DNA of 64,000 nucleotides, from contig NZ_JAHBRW010000001.1 of assembly GCF_018398315.1 (NCBI RefSeq), forward strand, positions 4,224,501-4,288,500. The letters run 5' to 3'. Positions 55,678 to 64,000 of the stretch are shown here, piece after piece. Every line of letters starts with the position of its first letter. Position 1 is the stretch's first letter. The notes below the pieces were generated by a model. That model saw only the letters and a program-made list of their open reading frames with translations, had not been told where the DNA came from and did no database searches. The position numbers were made by a program, and so were the translations under genes. The DNA comes from Chelatococcus sp. YT9. Its GTDB lineage: Bacteria > Pseudomonadota > Alphaproteobacteria > Rhizobiales > Beijerinckiaceae.

Positions 55678-55704
55678 CAGCACGGCCCTTATGCAGCCGT
55701 GCTG
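55678..55704. terminator. hairpin at the 3' end of hppA
   Basis: CAGCACGGC at 55678-55686 and GCCGTGCTG at 55696-55704 form a perfect 9-bp stem with a 9-base loop, 10 bp after the hppA stop. Leftward it lacks a T tract, but its position between two convergent genes suggests it ends or stabilises the hppA transcript. Confidence 0.5.
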
Positions 55705-55713
55705 CGACATTTC

Positions 55714-57837
55714 TCAGAAATGCGCGAGGACCGCGAGCAGGAGCAAGGCCACGATATTGGTGATCTTGATCATGGGATTGATCGCCGGCCCTGCGGTATC
55801 CTTGTAGGGATCTCCGACCGTATCGCCGGTCACGGCCGCCTTGTGGGCGTCGGATCCCTTCCCGCCATGGTGGCCTTCCTCGATATATTTCTTAGCGTTG
55901 TCCCAAGCTCCGCCACCTGACGTCATCGAGATGGCGACAAAAAGACCTGTGATAATGACGCCCAGGAGCATGGCGCCAACCGCGGCGAAGGCGTTGCTCT
56001 TACCCGCCACGGCGTAGATGACGCCATAGGCGATCAGTGGCGACAGCACGGGCAGCAAGGACGGGATCACCATTTCACGGATTGCCGCCTTGGTAAGCAT
56101 GTCCACCGCTCGCCCATAATCCGGCCGATCGGTCCCCTTCATGATGCCTGGTCGCTCGCGGAACTGCCGGCGCACCTCCTCGACGACCGAGCCCGCAGCA
56201 CGGCCGACCGCGGTCATGCCCATGCCGGCGAAGACGAACGGCAAAAGGCCACCGAACAAGAGCCCGACCACGACGAACGGGTTCGACAGCGAGAAGTCGA
56301 CCGTCACACCGGCGAAGTAGGGATAGTTGGCGCTATTGCTGGTGAAATGCGCGAGGTCGGACGTATAGGCGGCGAAAAGCACGAGTGCGCCGAGCCCGGC
56401 GGACCCAATAGCGTACCCCTTCGTGACGGCCTTGGTGGTGTTACCCACAGCGTCGAGCGCATCGGTGGACACCCGCACTTCCTTCGGCAAACCGGCCATT
56501 TCGGCAATGCCACCGGCATTGTCCGTCACTGGCCCGAAGGCGTCGAGAGCCACGACGACACCGGCCAACGCGAGCATGGCCGTGACCGCGATCGCGATGC
56601 CGAACAGGCCGGCGGTGCTGTAGGTGACAAGGATACCCGCGATGATGATCAAAGCCGGCAACGCGGTTGATTCGAGAGAGACGGCCAATCCCTGAATGAC
56701 GTTGGTGCCATGGCCCGTGACCGAAGCCGACGCAATCGAGGTGACCGGCCGGTAGCCCGTACCGGTATAGTATTCCGTCACGATGACGATCAGCGCCGTC
56801 ACGATGAGGCCCGTGCAGGCGCAGATGAACAGAGCGCCCGACGTGAACGTCACGCCAGTGGTGGTCGTCAGGACAGTTGAAAAACCGCCGAACACGAGCC
56901 AAGTGACCAGCGCGATGGCGACGATCGACAACGCGCCGGCGCCGATAAACCCCTTGTAGAGCGCTCCCATGATCGACTGATTCGCACCGAGCTTCACGAA
57001 ATAGGTGCCGATAATCGACGTCACGATACAGGCCGCGCAGATCGCCAGCGGGTAAATGAGGACGGACTGCAGCAGTGGTCCTCCCGCAAAGAAGATGGAC
57101 CCGAGCACCATCGTCGCGACCACTGTCACCGCGTAGGTCTCGAACAGGTCGGCCGCCATGCCGGCGCAATCGCCGACATTGTCGCCCACATTATCTGCGA
57201 TTGTCGCGGGATTGCGGGGATCATCCTCGGGAATGCCCGCCTCCACCTTGCCGACGAGATCACCACCGACATCAGCACCCTTGGTGAAGATGCCGCCACC
57301 AAGGCGCGCGAAGATCGAGATGAGCGAAGCGCCGAAGCCGAGCGCGACAAGACCGTCAATCACCAATCGGTCACCTGGCGCATGCCCCATGATGCCGACA
57401 AGCACCGTGTAGTAGACGACGACGCCGAGAAGGGCGAGACCGGCAACCAGCATGCCCGTTACGGCACCGGACTTGAAGGCGAGATCAAGTCCCGCCGCAA
57501 GGGATTGGGTCGCAGCCTGGGCGGTGCGAACATTCGCGCGGACGGAAACATTCATGCCGATGAAGCCAGCGGCCGCCGATAAGACGGCACCGAGCGCGAA
57601 GCCCACGGCCACGACGATACCCAGAAACCATGCAAGCCCTATGAAAAGCACCACGCCGACGACTGCGACAGTGCTGTACTGGCGGCGCAGATAGGCCTGC
57701 GCCCCTTCCCTGATCGCTCCCGCGATCTCCTGCATACGTGCTGTGCCGGCATCAGCCGCCATGACAACCTGGATCGTATAAACGCCGTAGACGATGGATA
57801 GAGCGCCTGCCAGCATAATGATAAGCAATGCGGTCAT
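55714..57837 (-). CDS. hppA: membrane-bound proton-pumping pyrophosphatase, K+-independent type
   Basis: Couples pyrophosphate hydrolysis to proton export across the inner membrane. About 707 residues with 15-16 hydrophobic spans. Active-site signatures are [13 protein letters not shown] and [21 protein letters not shown]. The segment [10 protein letters not shown] has Lys where K+-dependent enzymes have Ala, pointing to the K+-independent proton-pumping class. The ATG at 57837 (MTALLIIML) has AGGGACGG upstream; the open frame to 57963 adds an unlikely leader. Confidence 0.95.
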   Translation of the reverse strand: MTALLIIMLAGALSIVYGVYTIQVVMAADAGTARMQEIAGAIREGAQAYLRRQYSTVAVVGVVLFIGLAWFLGIVVAVGFALGAVLSAAAGFIGMNVSVRANVRTAQAATQSLAAGLDLAFKSGAVTGMLVAGLALLGVVVYYTVLVGIMGHAPGDRLVIDGLVALGFGASLISIFARLGGGIFTKGADVGGDLVGKVEAGIPEDDPRNPATIADNVGDNVGDCAGMAADLFETYAVTVVATMVLGSIFFAGGPLLQSVLIYPLAICAACIVTSIIGTYFVKLGANQSIMGALYKGFIGAGALSIVAIALVTWLVFGGFSTVLTTTTGVTFTSGALFICACTGLIVTALIVIVTEYYTGTGYRPVTSIASASVTGHGTNVIQGLAVSLESTALPALIIIAGILVTYSTAGLFGIAIAVTAMLALAGVVVALDAFGPVTDNAGGIAEMAGLPKEVRVSTDALDAVGNTTKAVTKGYAIGSAGLGALVLFAAYTSDLAHFTSNSANYPYFAGVTVDFSLSNPFVVVGLLFGGLLPFVFAGMGMTAVGRAAGSVVEEVRRQFRERPGIMKGTDRPDYGRAVDMLTKAAIREMVIPSLLPVLSPLIAYGVIYAVAGKSNAFAAVGAMLLGVIITGLFVAISMTSGGGAWDNAKKYIEEGHHGGKGSDAHKAAVTGDTVGDPYKDTAGPAINPMIKITNIVALLLLAVLAHF

Positions 57838-57994
57838 GTTTCCGTCCCTTGATCGACGGGGGTCTACGCACCCTCGGTCGGTGCGATCCTGTGTGCTGAA
57901 CGACGGATTCCCCCAGCCCTTTTTGGCGGTAGCCAGTGCATCAAAATTGCGGGAACAAAGCAAACGCCATTGCGCCTAAGACCGCGAAATCGGC

Positions 57995-59005
57995 TCAAAA
58001 ATGGCTATAAGAGCGCCTCGAGAAAGTGATTGCCGCTTCTCCACGGCTGAAAGCGACATCATCGGTACCTGCAAGCACCTCCCCGATGACGGAGATCGCA
58101 ACCCCAGCGGTCATCGCCTCAGCCTTGAGGCGCTCCGTCGCAGCCGGCGTAGCCGTGAGCAGGATCTCGTAGTCGTCCCCTCCGGTCATCGCCGTCTCGA
58201 AAAGCGATGGGTCGGCGGCAATCGCGTGGCACGCCGCCTCCGACAGGGGCACGGCATCAAGCGCGACGCGCGCCGACACGCCAGACACACGCATCATCTT
58301 CTCAAGATCGCCGATCAGCCCATCGGACACATCCATCCCCGCATGACCATGGGTACGCAAGATCTCAGCCACTGCGCTGCGTGGCTCAGGCAGCAGATAG
58401 CGCCGAGCAAGAAATTCCCTGTGAGCCGGCTCCAGGCTCGTTGTCCATGAAGCGTTTGCCTCGGTCCGGCAACGCAGCCCCAGCGCGGCATCACCGATCG
58501 TACCGGTAACGGCGATGAGATCTCCGGGGCGTGCTGCGGTTCGCGCCACCATCTTGCCGGCAGGAACCTGCCCGAAGGCAGTCAGCGACAGCGTCAAGGG
58601 ACCTGGCGTCTTGACCGTATCGCCCCCGAGCAGTGGGCAGCCGTAAGTCTCCGCATCCTCTCCGAGCTCGCGCGCGAAGGCCGAAAGCCAGTCGTTCAGC
58701 GGCGCGAGGTGATCCGGCCAGGGAGACGGCATCGCGAACGTGAGCAGAAAACCGAGCGGCGCCGCACCCTTGGCAGCGAGATCGGAGAGATTGACGCGGA
58801 GCGCTTTGCGGGCGATCGCCCCGGCAGGATCGTCCGCGAAGAAATGCACGCCGGCAACCAGCGCATCGACTGTCATGACGATGTCCGCCCCGGCTGGCGG
58901 GGCGATGTGGGCGGCGTCGTCCCGAAGCCCGAGCCCCCCGGCCCCCGCCAAGGGCGCGAAGAACCGGGCGATAAGCTCATCTTCCGAGAATGCGACTGTG
59001 TTCAT
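57995..59005 (-). CDS. thiL: thiamine-monophosphate kinase
   Basis: Phosphorylates thiamine phosphate to the active cofactor thiamine diphosphate. The 336-residue protein has GLRDDAAHI near residue 27, VMTVDALVAGVHF, KALRVNLSDLAAKGAAP and GGDTVKTPGPLTLSLTA, which together are the ThiL/PurM-like ATP- and metal-binding motifs. Ends 157 bp before the hppA start. Confidence 0.95.
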   Translation of the reverse strand: MNTVAFSEDELIARFFAPLAGAGGLGLRDDAAHIAPPAGADIVMTVDALVAGVHFFADDPAGAIARKALRVNLSDLAAKGAAPLGFLLTFAMPSPWPDHLAPLNDWLSAFARELGEDAETYGCPLLGGDTVKTPGPLTLSLTAFGQVPAGKMVARTAARPGDLIAVTGTIGDAALGLRCRTEANASWTTSLEPAHREFLARRYLLPEPRSAVAEILRTHGHAGMDVSDGLIGDLEKMMRVSGVSARVALDAVPLSEAACHAIAADPSLFETAMTGGDDYEILLTATPAATERLKAEAMTAGVAISVIGEVLAGTDDVAFSRGEAAITFSRRSYSHF

Positions 59006-59401
59006 GAATATTCGCGTCCGCTATGTGTCGCCACCGCCTGACGCAACATAGGAGCGGCGCGATTAGCGATCAAATCCGCCCTCGCGCGATGCCATTGCGC
59101 CTCGTTCGAATCCAGAGAGTCCAGCTATTTCACCGAGAAATTCAAACATTTGAAATGACTCCTAGGATTGTGATAGGCACCGCATACACTTTAAAAGTGT
59201 GAAAATCCGAAATAGGAAAACAATGAAACAGACAGGATCACATTTAACTATATTTCTCCTAGTAAAAAATGGTCATTTCGAGCACACGCAAAACAAGAAT
59301 AACAAATTTACCTCAATTAGCAGCCAGCATATCACAACAAATCTATACCACGTCAACCATCGCCGATACGACGCATCGTAATAGTCTTGAGGAGCAAGGC
59401 C
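59006..59401. other. 396-bp AT-rich intergenic region
   Basis: From about 59140 the sequence turns strongly AT-rich. It has a palindrome CACTTTAAAAGTG at 59188-59200. An open frame at 59199-59381 lacks a good start site and looks like chance. The 3' end contains the GAGGAG site used by the small ORF at 59402. Confidence 0.45.
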
Positions 59402-59635
59402 GTGTTTAGTTTGAATTTTCAGGATGATGACTCGGATAACAACGACAACGGGCGTGATGAGCCGAGCATCTGGACGCGGGCTTTCTGCTGGTTAAAGAAC
59501 CTGTTTTCATCGTCCTCATGTTCGCTGCAGATCACAGCGAACGATGCCGGGGTCCACGCAGAAACGCCCCGTCTCGTCGGCCAGTCGGATTATGCATCAT
59601 TGGATGGGGGCAACGATCCCGCGACCATTGTGTGA
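59402..59635 (+). CDS. small acidic hypothetical protein
   Basis: A 77-residue open frame from a GTG with GAGGAG seven bases upstream. The N terminus is very acidic (NFQDDDSDNNDNGRDEPS), followed by an aromatic stretch (IWTRAFCWLKNLF) and a Ser-rich part. No family recognised. It follows an AT-rich segment and a hairpin closes the reading frame, so it looks like a separate unit, but no homologue can be named. Confidence 0.4.
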   Translation: MFSLNFQDDDSDNNDNGRDEPSIWTRAFCWLKNLFSSSSCSLQITANDAGVHAETPRLVGQSDYASLDGGNDPATIV

Positions 59636-59636
59636 G

Positions 59637-59663
59637 CATTCTGCCGCTTCATGGTGGCAGAAT
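59637..59663. terminator. hairpin between the small acidic ORF and parC
   Basis: CATTCTGCC at 59637-59645 and GGCAGAATG at 59655-59663 form a perfect 9-bp stem with a 9-base loop directly after the small ORF and 12 bp beyond the parC stop. No T tract on either side. Confidence 0.55.
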
Positions 59664-59674
59664 GATAATCTTGC

Positions 59675-61921
59675 CTAGTCCCCGAACCGATTGTTCTTGG
59701 GGAAGCCCTTCGGCGGCAACCGTCCTGCCTCGGCACGGTTGCCCACCCAGTCACGCAGATCCGTCTCGCTGACCGTCCAGGTCCGGTCTGAGCTATCCTT
59801 CCAGGTCAAACCGTCCGCAAGGTTGAAGACCTTGCCATCTGACAGTCCACCGTCCCGGTATTTCTGCAGGCGAACGCCGCGACCGCGCGTCATCTCCGGC
59901 GCCTGCGTGATCGGGAAAACGAGCATCTTGCGGTTCTCGCCGATAACGGCGATATGCGTGCCCTCGGCCGGCGTTACGAGGGCAAGGCGTCCCGTTGCAT
60001 CGACATTCAGAAGTTGCTTGCCCTTGCGGGTATTGCCGGTGAGGTCTTCGCTCTTGACGAGGAACCCCCTGCCCTCGTGCGACGCGACGAGGAGCTTGGT
60101 GTCTGGTTGGAAGGCGACTGCCGTCACGATATCCGCGCCGTCGTCGAGATCCACCATCAGGCGGATCGGATCGCCATAGCCGCGCCCGCCGGGAAGCTTC
60201 GCAGCGTCCAGCGTGAAGACCTTGCCGTTGGTGGAGAAGACGAGAATTTTCGCTGTCGTCTCGGTGGCGAGCGAAAGCTTGAGACGATCGTCCCCCTTGA
60301 ACTGCAGGCCCGAGAGGTCCGACACGAGGCCCTTGAGGGCGCGAATCCAGCCTTTTTCGGAGATGACCACCGTAATCGGCTCACGTTCGACCATCGCCTC
60401 CGTGAGGTCGATGTCACTGGCGGCTGGCGGCGTGGCGAAGGTGGTCCGTCGGCGGCCTAGCGGTGTCTCCGGCCCGAAGGTTTTGCGGACCGCGCGAATC
60501 TCTTGCGTCACGCGCTTCCACTGGGTCGGCTCGGATGCGAGCAGCGCCTCGATGTCGGCCTTCTCCGTCGTGAGGCTTTCCAGCTCGCGCTTCAGTTCCA
60601 TTTCCTCAAGCCGGCGCAAGCTGCGCAAGCGCGTATTAAGGATGGCTTCCGCCTGTACGTCGGTCAGTGTAAAGACCTTGATCAGCTCAGCTTTCGGCTC
60701 GTCCTCCTCGCGAATGATCTTGATGACCCGATCGAGATCCAGATAGACGATCAGCAAGCCGTTGAGGATCTCGAGCCGGCGCTCGATCACCGCGTGCCGA
60801 TGGCGGGAACGACGCTGCAAAACGTCGCGGCGGTGGTCCAGCCACTCCCGCAGGACTTCGGCGAGGCCAAGCACCTTCGGCACTTGCCCGCTCGTCAGAA
60901 CGTTCATGTTCAGGGAGACGCGCGAATCGAGCTCGGTCAGCCGGAACAGGGATTCCATCAGAAGCGTATCGTCCACGGTGCGCGAGCGCGGCTCGAAGAC
61001 GACGCGGATGTCCTCCGCCGACTCGTCGCGTACGTCGGCGACCAGCGGCAGCTTCTTCTCCTGGAGGAGCTCGGCGATTTTCTCGATCAGCCGGGCCTTC
61101 GCGATTCCGTAGGGAATTTCGGTGACGACCGCGATCCAGCCCCCCCGCCCCGTCTCCTCCCGGTGCCAACGGGCGCGGACGCGGAACGAGCCGCGTCCCG
61201 TGCGATACGCCTCCGCGATGCTGTCCCGATCATCGATGATGATGCCCCCGGTCGGCAGGTCCGGACCCTGCACGAAGGTGAGCAACTGATCGGAAGTCGC
61301 GTCCTTGTGGCTGATGAGATAGAGCGCCGCATCACAGATCTCGGCCGCGTTATGCGGTGGGATCGAGGTCGCCATGCCGACTGCGATGCCCTGGCTTCCA
61401 TTGGCCAGGAGATTGGGGAAGGCGGCCGGGAGGACGACCGGCTCACGGTTGGCTTCATCGTAGGTATCGCGAAAATCGACGGCATCTTCGTCGATATCCT
61501 GCAGGAGAAGCCGCGCAACTTCCGTAAGGCGCGCCTCGGTATAGCGCATCGCCGCCGCGCTATCCCCATCGATGTTGCCGAAATTGCCCTGCCCGTCGAC
61601 TAGCGGATAGCGTTGCGCGAAATCCTGGGCGAGCCGCACCAGCGCGTCATAGATGGCCTGGTCACCGTGGGGATGGAACTGACCCATCACGTCACCCACG
61701 ACGCGGGCAGACTTCTTGAAGGCAGCGCCCGGTTCAAGCCTCAGCAGCCGCATACCGTGCAGAATGCGCCGATGCACCGGCTTCAAGCCGTCGCGCGCAT
61801 CGGGCAAGGCGCGGTGCATGATCGTGGACAAGGCATAGGCGAGGTAGCGCTCCTCGAGCGCATCCTTCAAACCGACGCTTTCGACGCCGTCATCATCCGG
61901 CGGGTCGACTGGCTTTCCCAT
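59675..61921 (-). CDS. parC: DNA topoisomerase IV subunit A
   Basis: The DNA-cleaving subunit that unlinks daughter chromosomes. The 748-residue protein has the catalytic Tyr in [10 protein letters not shown] and the quinolone-determining region [14 protein letters not shown]. The position of E. coli ParC Ser80 holds Gln here. The C-terminal beta-pinwheel domain is represented by repeated segments such as [19 protein letters not shown] and [14 protein letters not shown]. The ATG is at 61921. No parE in the window. Confidence 0.95.
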   Translation of the reverse strand: MGKPVDPPDDDGVESVGLKDALEERYLAYALSTIMHRALPDARDGLKPVHRRILHGMRLLRLEPGAAFKKSARVVGDVMGQFHPHGDQAIYDALVRLAQDFAQRYPLVDGQGNFGNIDGDSAAAMRYTEARLTEVARLLLQDIDEDAVDFRDTYDEANREPVVLPAAFPNLLANGSQGIAVGMATSIPPHNAAEICDAALYLISHKDATSDQLLTFVQGPDLPTGGIIIDDRDSIAEAYRTGRGSFRVRARWHREETGRGGWIAVVTEIPYGIAKARLIEKIAELLQEKKLPLVADVRDESAEDIRVVFEPRSRTVDDTLLMESLFRLTELDSRVSLNMNVLTSGQVPKVLGLAEVLREWLDHRRDVLQRRSRHRHAVIERRLEILNGLLIVYLDLDRVIKIIREEDEPKAELIKVFTLTDVQAEAILNTRLRSLRRLEEMELKRELESLTTEKADIEALLASEPTQWKRVTQEIRAVRKTFGPETPLGRRRTTFATPPAASDIDLTEAMVEREPITVVISEKGWIRALKGLVSDLSGLQFKGDDRLKLSLATETTAKILVFSTNGKVFTLDAAKLPGGRGYGDPIRLMVDLDDGADIVTAVAFQPDTKLLVASHEGRGFLVKSEDLTGNTRKGKQLLNVDATGRLALVTPAEGTHIAVIGENRKMLVFPITQAPEMTRGRGVRLQKYRDGGLSDGKVFNLADGLTWKDSSDRTWTVSETDLRDWVGNRAEAGRLPPKGFPKNNRFGD

Positions 61922-62287
61922 GAGCTTGTCCTTAGAGCATGAAACGTGAAAGCGAAAGGCGACTTTCTGCTCTCACAACACGCTATCCCCGACGCCAACG
62001 TTCGTCGGCGATGTATCCGAGCCCCTGCATGCGTTGTGCGGCAACAGGCCGTCACATCTGAGAACAAGTAGCGAACAAATGGCCGCTGCGCAAGCGGTCA
62101 GAATCGCGGTCAGAATTGATGTCCCCGCCAAGTCTTTCGTTACCTCCTAGCCCCAAAGGTCACTCATCCAGCACGGCCGGTCGCGGAATTTACAATTCCG
62201 TACCGCAGGACTGGTATCCCTGCCTTCGATGCTTTCTAATTAGTCAGCCTCGGCATTCGTGCCGTCTTTGTAGTCGAGACCGATTCG
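61922..62287. other. 366-bp divergent promoter region
   Basis: Contains the promoters of parC and the MFS gene. No ORF, tRNA or clear hairpin was seen. Confidence 0.4.
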
Positions 62288-63922
62288 TTGACCGAGAAAA
62301 TTTCGCCGCTGGCACCGTTCAGGCATGAGACGTTCCGTGCCATATGGACCGCGAATCTCGCGTCAAACTTCGGCTCACTGATACAAGGCGTCGGCGCCGC
62401 CTGGATGATGACGACCATCTCGGATTCCGCCGACATGGTTGCCCTTGTGCAGGCCTCCGCGGCTCTACCGATCATGCTCTTCTCGATCGCCGCCGGCGCG
62501 ATCGCTGACAACTTCAACCGCCGCGACGTCATGCTGGTTGCCCAGAGCACGATGCTGGTGGTCTCGATCGGGCTCGCCGTCACCACCTATCTCGGTGTGA
62601 TCACGCCCTGGCTGCTCTTGGCCTTCACTTTCCTGATCGGGTGCGGCACGGCGCTCAACAATCCGTCGTGGCAGGCGTCGGTCGGTGACATGGTCCCGCG
62701 CGAGGATCTCCCGGCCGCGGTGGCCCTCAACGGCATGGGCTTCAATCTCACCCGCAGCGTCGGGCCGGCGATTGGCGGCGCCATTGTGGCGTTCGGCGGG
62801 GCGGCGGCTGCCTTCACCGTCAATGCGATGAGCTATCTCGCTCTGATCGCGGTGCTTTGGCGCTGGGATCTCAAGCGCCCGGCCAGCAGCCTGCCCCGCG
62901 AGACCATCGGCTCTGCCATAGCCGCCGGATTGCGCTACGTCGCGATGTCGCCCAACATCGAAAAAGTCCTTCTGCGCTCCTGCGTCTTCGGCTTCACCGT
63001 GATTTCAGTCGTCGCGCTGCTGCCCCTGGTCGCGCGCGACATCGTTGGCGGCGGCCCGCTTCTCTACGGCATTTTCCTTGGAGCCTTCGGCGTGGGTGCC
63101 GTTGGCGGCGCGCTGATCGCGGAGTGGCTGAGACAAGCGCTGTCGGCCGAGATCCGCATCCGCCTCGCCTTCACCGGCTTTGCCGTGTGCGCTTTCACGA
63201 TCGCACTGAGCACGGAGGCCTGGCTCACCGGCGCCGCACTCCTCATAGGCGGCGCCAGCTGGGTCATTGCCTTCTCGCTCTTCAACGTCGCCGTGCAGCT
63301 GTCCACACCACGCTGGGTCGTTGGCCGGGCGCTCTCGCTTTACCAGACCGCGAGCTTCGGCGGCATGGCGCTCGGAAGCTGGGTCTGGGGTACCGTCGCG
63401 CAGCAATCCGGGCCGGCCACTGCGCTGATGATCGCATCGGCGCTTATGCTGGCCGGTGCGGCGCTCGGCTTGAAACGCCTCGGTCTTCCCGAGCAGACCG
63501 CGCTCAATCTCGATCCGCTCAACAGCTGGAAGGAGCCGCACCTGGCGCTTGACCTCCTTCCGCGCAGCGGGCCGATCGTCATCATCATTGAATATATCAT
63601 CAAGGACGAGAACTTGCCGGCCTTCCTGAGCGCCATGGCTGAGCGGCGTCGGATTCGCCGCCGCGATGGCGCGCGATATTGGACGCTGACGCGTAGCCTG
63701 GAGAAACCTGATATCTGGTGGGAAAGCTATCAGACCCCCACCTGGATCGACTATATCAGGCATAACCAGCGCATCACGAAGGCTGATGCCGCCGTGGGCG
63801 AGCGGCTGAGAGCCCTGCACGCCGGTCCCGAGCGCCCGAAAGTCCACCGCATGATCGAGCGCTCGCCGGAGTGGCCGCCACGCACGGCGCCACGCAAGGA
63901 GATGATCGACTTACACCAGTAG
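62288..63922 (+). CDS. MFS transporter with C-terminal ABM-like domain
   Basis: A 544-residue protein. Residues 10-400 hold 10-12 transmembrane spans typical of the MFS_3/EntS-type drug or siderophore exporters (RHETFRAIWTANLASNFGS, ADNFNRRDVMLVAQ loop, FNLTRSVGPAIGGAIVA). From about residue 430 a soluble domain of about 100 residues follows (IIIIEYIIKDENLPAFLSAM, RRDGARYWTL, WWESYQTPTWIDYIRHNQRIT), which resembles a dimeric alpha-beta-barrel/antibiotic-monooxygenase fold. The fusion is known in this family; the substrate is unknown. TTG start. Confidence 0.85.
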   Translation: MTEKISPLAPFRHETFRAIWTANLASNFGSLIQGVGAAWMMTTISDSADMVALVQASAALPIMLFSIAAGAIADNFNRRDVMLVAQSTMLVVSIGLAVTTYLGVITPWLLLAFTFLIGCGTALNNPSWQASVGDMVPREDLPAAVALNGMGFNLTRSVGPAIGGAIVAFGGAAAAFTVNAMSYLALIAVLWRWDLKRPASSLPRETIGSAIAAGLRYVAMSPNIEKVLLRSCVFGFTVISVVALLPLVARDIVGGGPLLYGIFLGAFGVGAVGGALIAEWLRQALSAEIRIRLAFTGFAVCAFTIALSTEAWLTGAALLIGGASWVIAFSLFNVAVQLSTPRWVVGRALSLYQTASFGGMALGSWVWGTVAQQSGPATALMIASALMLAGAALGLKRLGLPEQTALNLDPLNSWKEPHLALDLLPRSGPIVIIIEYIIKDENLPAFLSAMAERRRIRRRDGARYWTLTRSLEKPDIWWESYQTPTWIDYIRHNQRITKADAAVGERLRALHAGPERPKVHRMIERSPEWPPRTAPRKEMIDLHQ

Positions 63923-63961
63923 TGTACCGCCAGCTGCGCGCGCGACGAACCGCGCCCTCGC

Positions 63962-64000
63962 TCAATCCTTGAGCTGCGCGACGAAAAGATCGCGGGCCTC
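63962..64000 (-). CDS. C-terminal end of a gene running off the window
   Basis: The last 12 codons of a leftward reading frame are visible (ARDLFVAQLKD, then stop at 63962). Too short to identify. Confidence 0.35.
   Translation of the reverse strand, partial: EARDLFVAQLKD

Noticed and set aside
60503-61603. 366-residue open frame opposite parC
   Set aside because: Antisense shadow of a gene with strong motifs.

Overview
The window reads as a high-GC alphaproteobacterial chromosome, most likely of the order Hyphomicrobiales (Rhizobiales). The evidence is a core block of glyA, nrdR, ribD, ribE, ribH and nusB; an LdtR-type MarR regulator beside a YcbB-type L,D-transpeptidase; a DUF6163 protein; a CBP3-type ubiquinol-cytochrome c chaperone followed by DUF177, plsX, fabH and ihfA; and a membrane pyrophosphatase. 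I cannot name the genus from sequence alone.

Positions 1-34.7 kb are accessory. 0.15-6.3 kb: a secreted sulfatase and four exported proteins of unknown function. 6.4-11.7 kb: a Tat-exported molybdenum hydroxylase (molybdopterin subunit, 2Fe-2S subunit, diheme cytochrome c) with a LuxR-type regulator upstream. 12.0-19.5 kb: an organic-acid locus with an IclR regulator, a TRAP transporter (DctP/Q/M), a solute-binding-protein homologue without a signal peptide, a CaiB/BaiF CoA-transferase and two MaoC-type hydratases. 19.6-27.8 kb is the most unusual part: a polyamine/opine-type ABC transporter whose ATPase gene carries a frameshift, two divergent genes related to cucumopine synthase (one with its two domains in swapped order), a degraded histidine ammonia-lyase gene and a HutC-type GntR regulator. 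A shared box (core TGGTMTATAC) lies upstream of each transcription unit, which suggests one regulon for a histidine-derived, opine-like compound.

27.8-30.8 kb is a decayed stretch: an AT-rich segment, a tRNA-Ser(UGA) gene, a broken tyrosine recombinase and a few small ORFs. 30.8-34.7 kb holds an iron-siderophore-type ABC transporter with a divergent SAM methyltransferase.

Positions 35.6-63.9 kb are mostly housekeeping: nusB-ribH-ribE-ribD-nrdR-glyA; L,D-transpeptidase and LdtR; hemB; an orphan LivH-like permease fused to a lipoprotein-like domain; threonine dehydratase; RDD protein; bpt; then MerR-ihfA-fabH-plsX-DUF177-CBP3 chaperone, bamE, hppA, thiL and parC, and finally an MFS exporter. 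No rRNA, CRISPR array or intact insertion sequence was seen.
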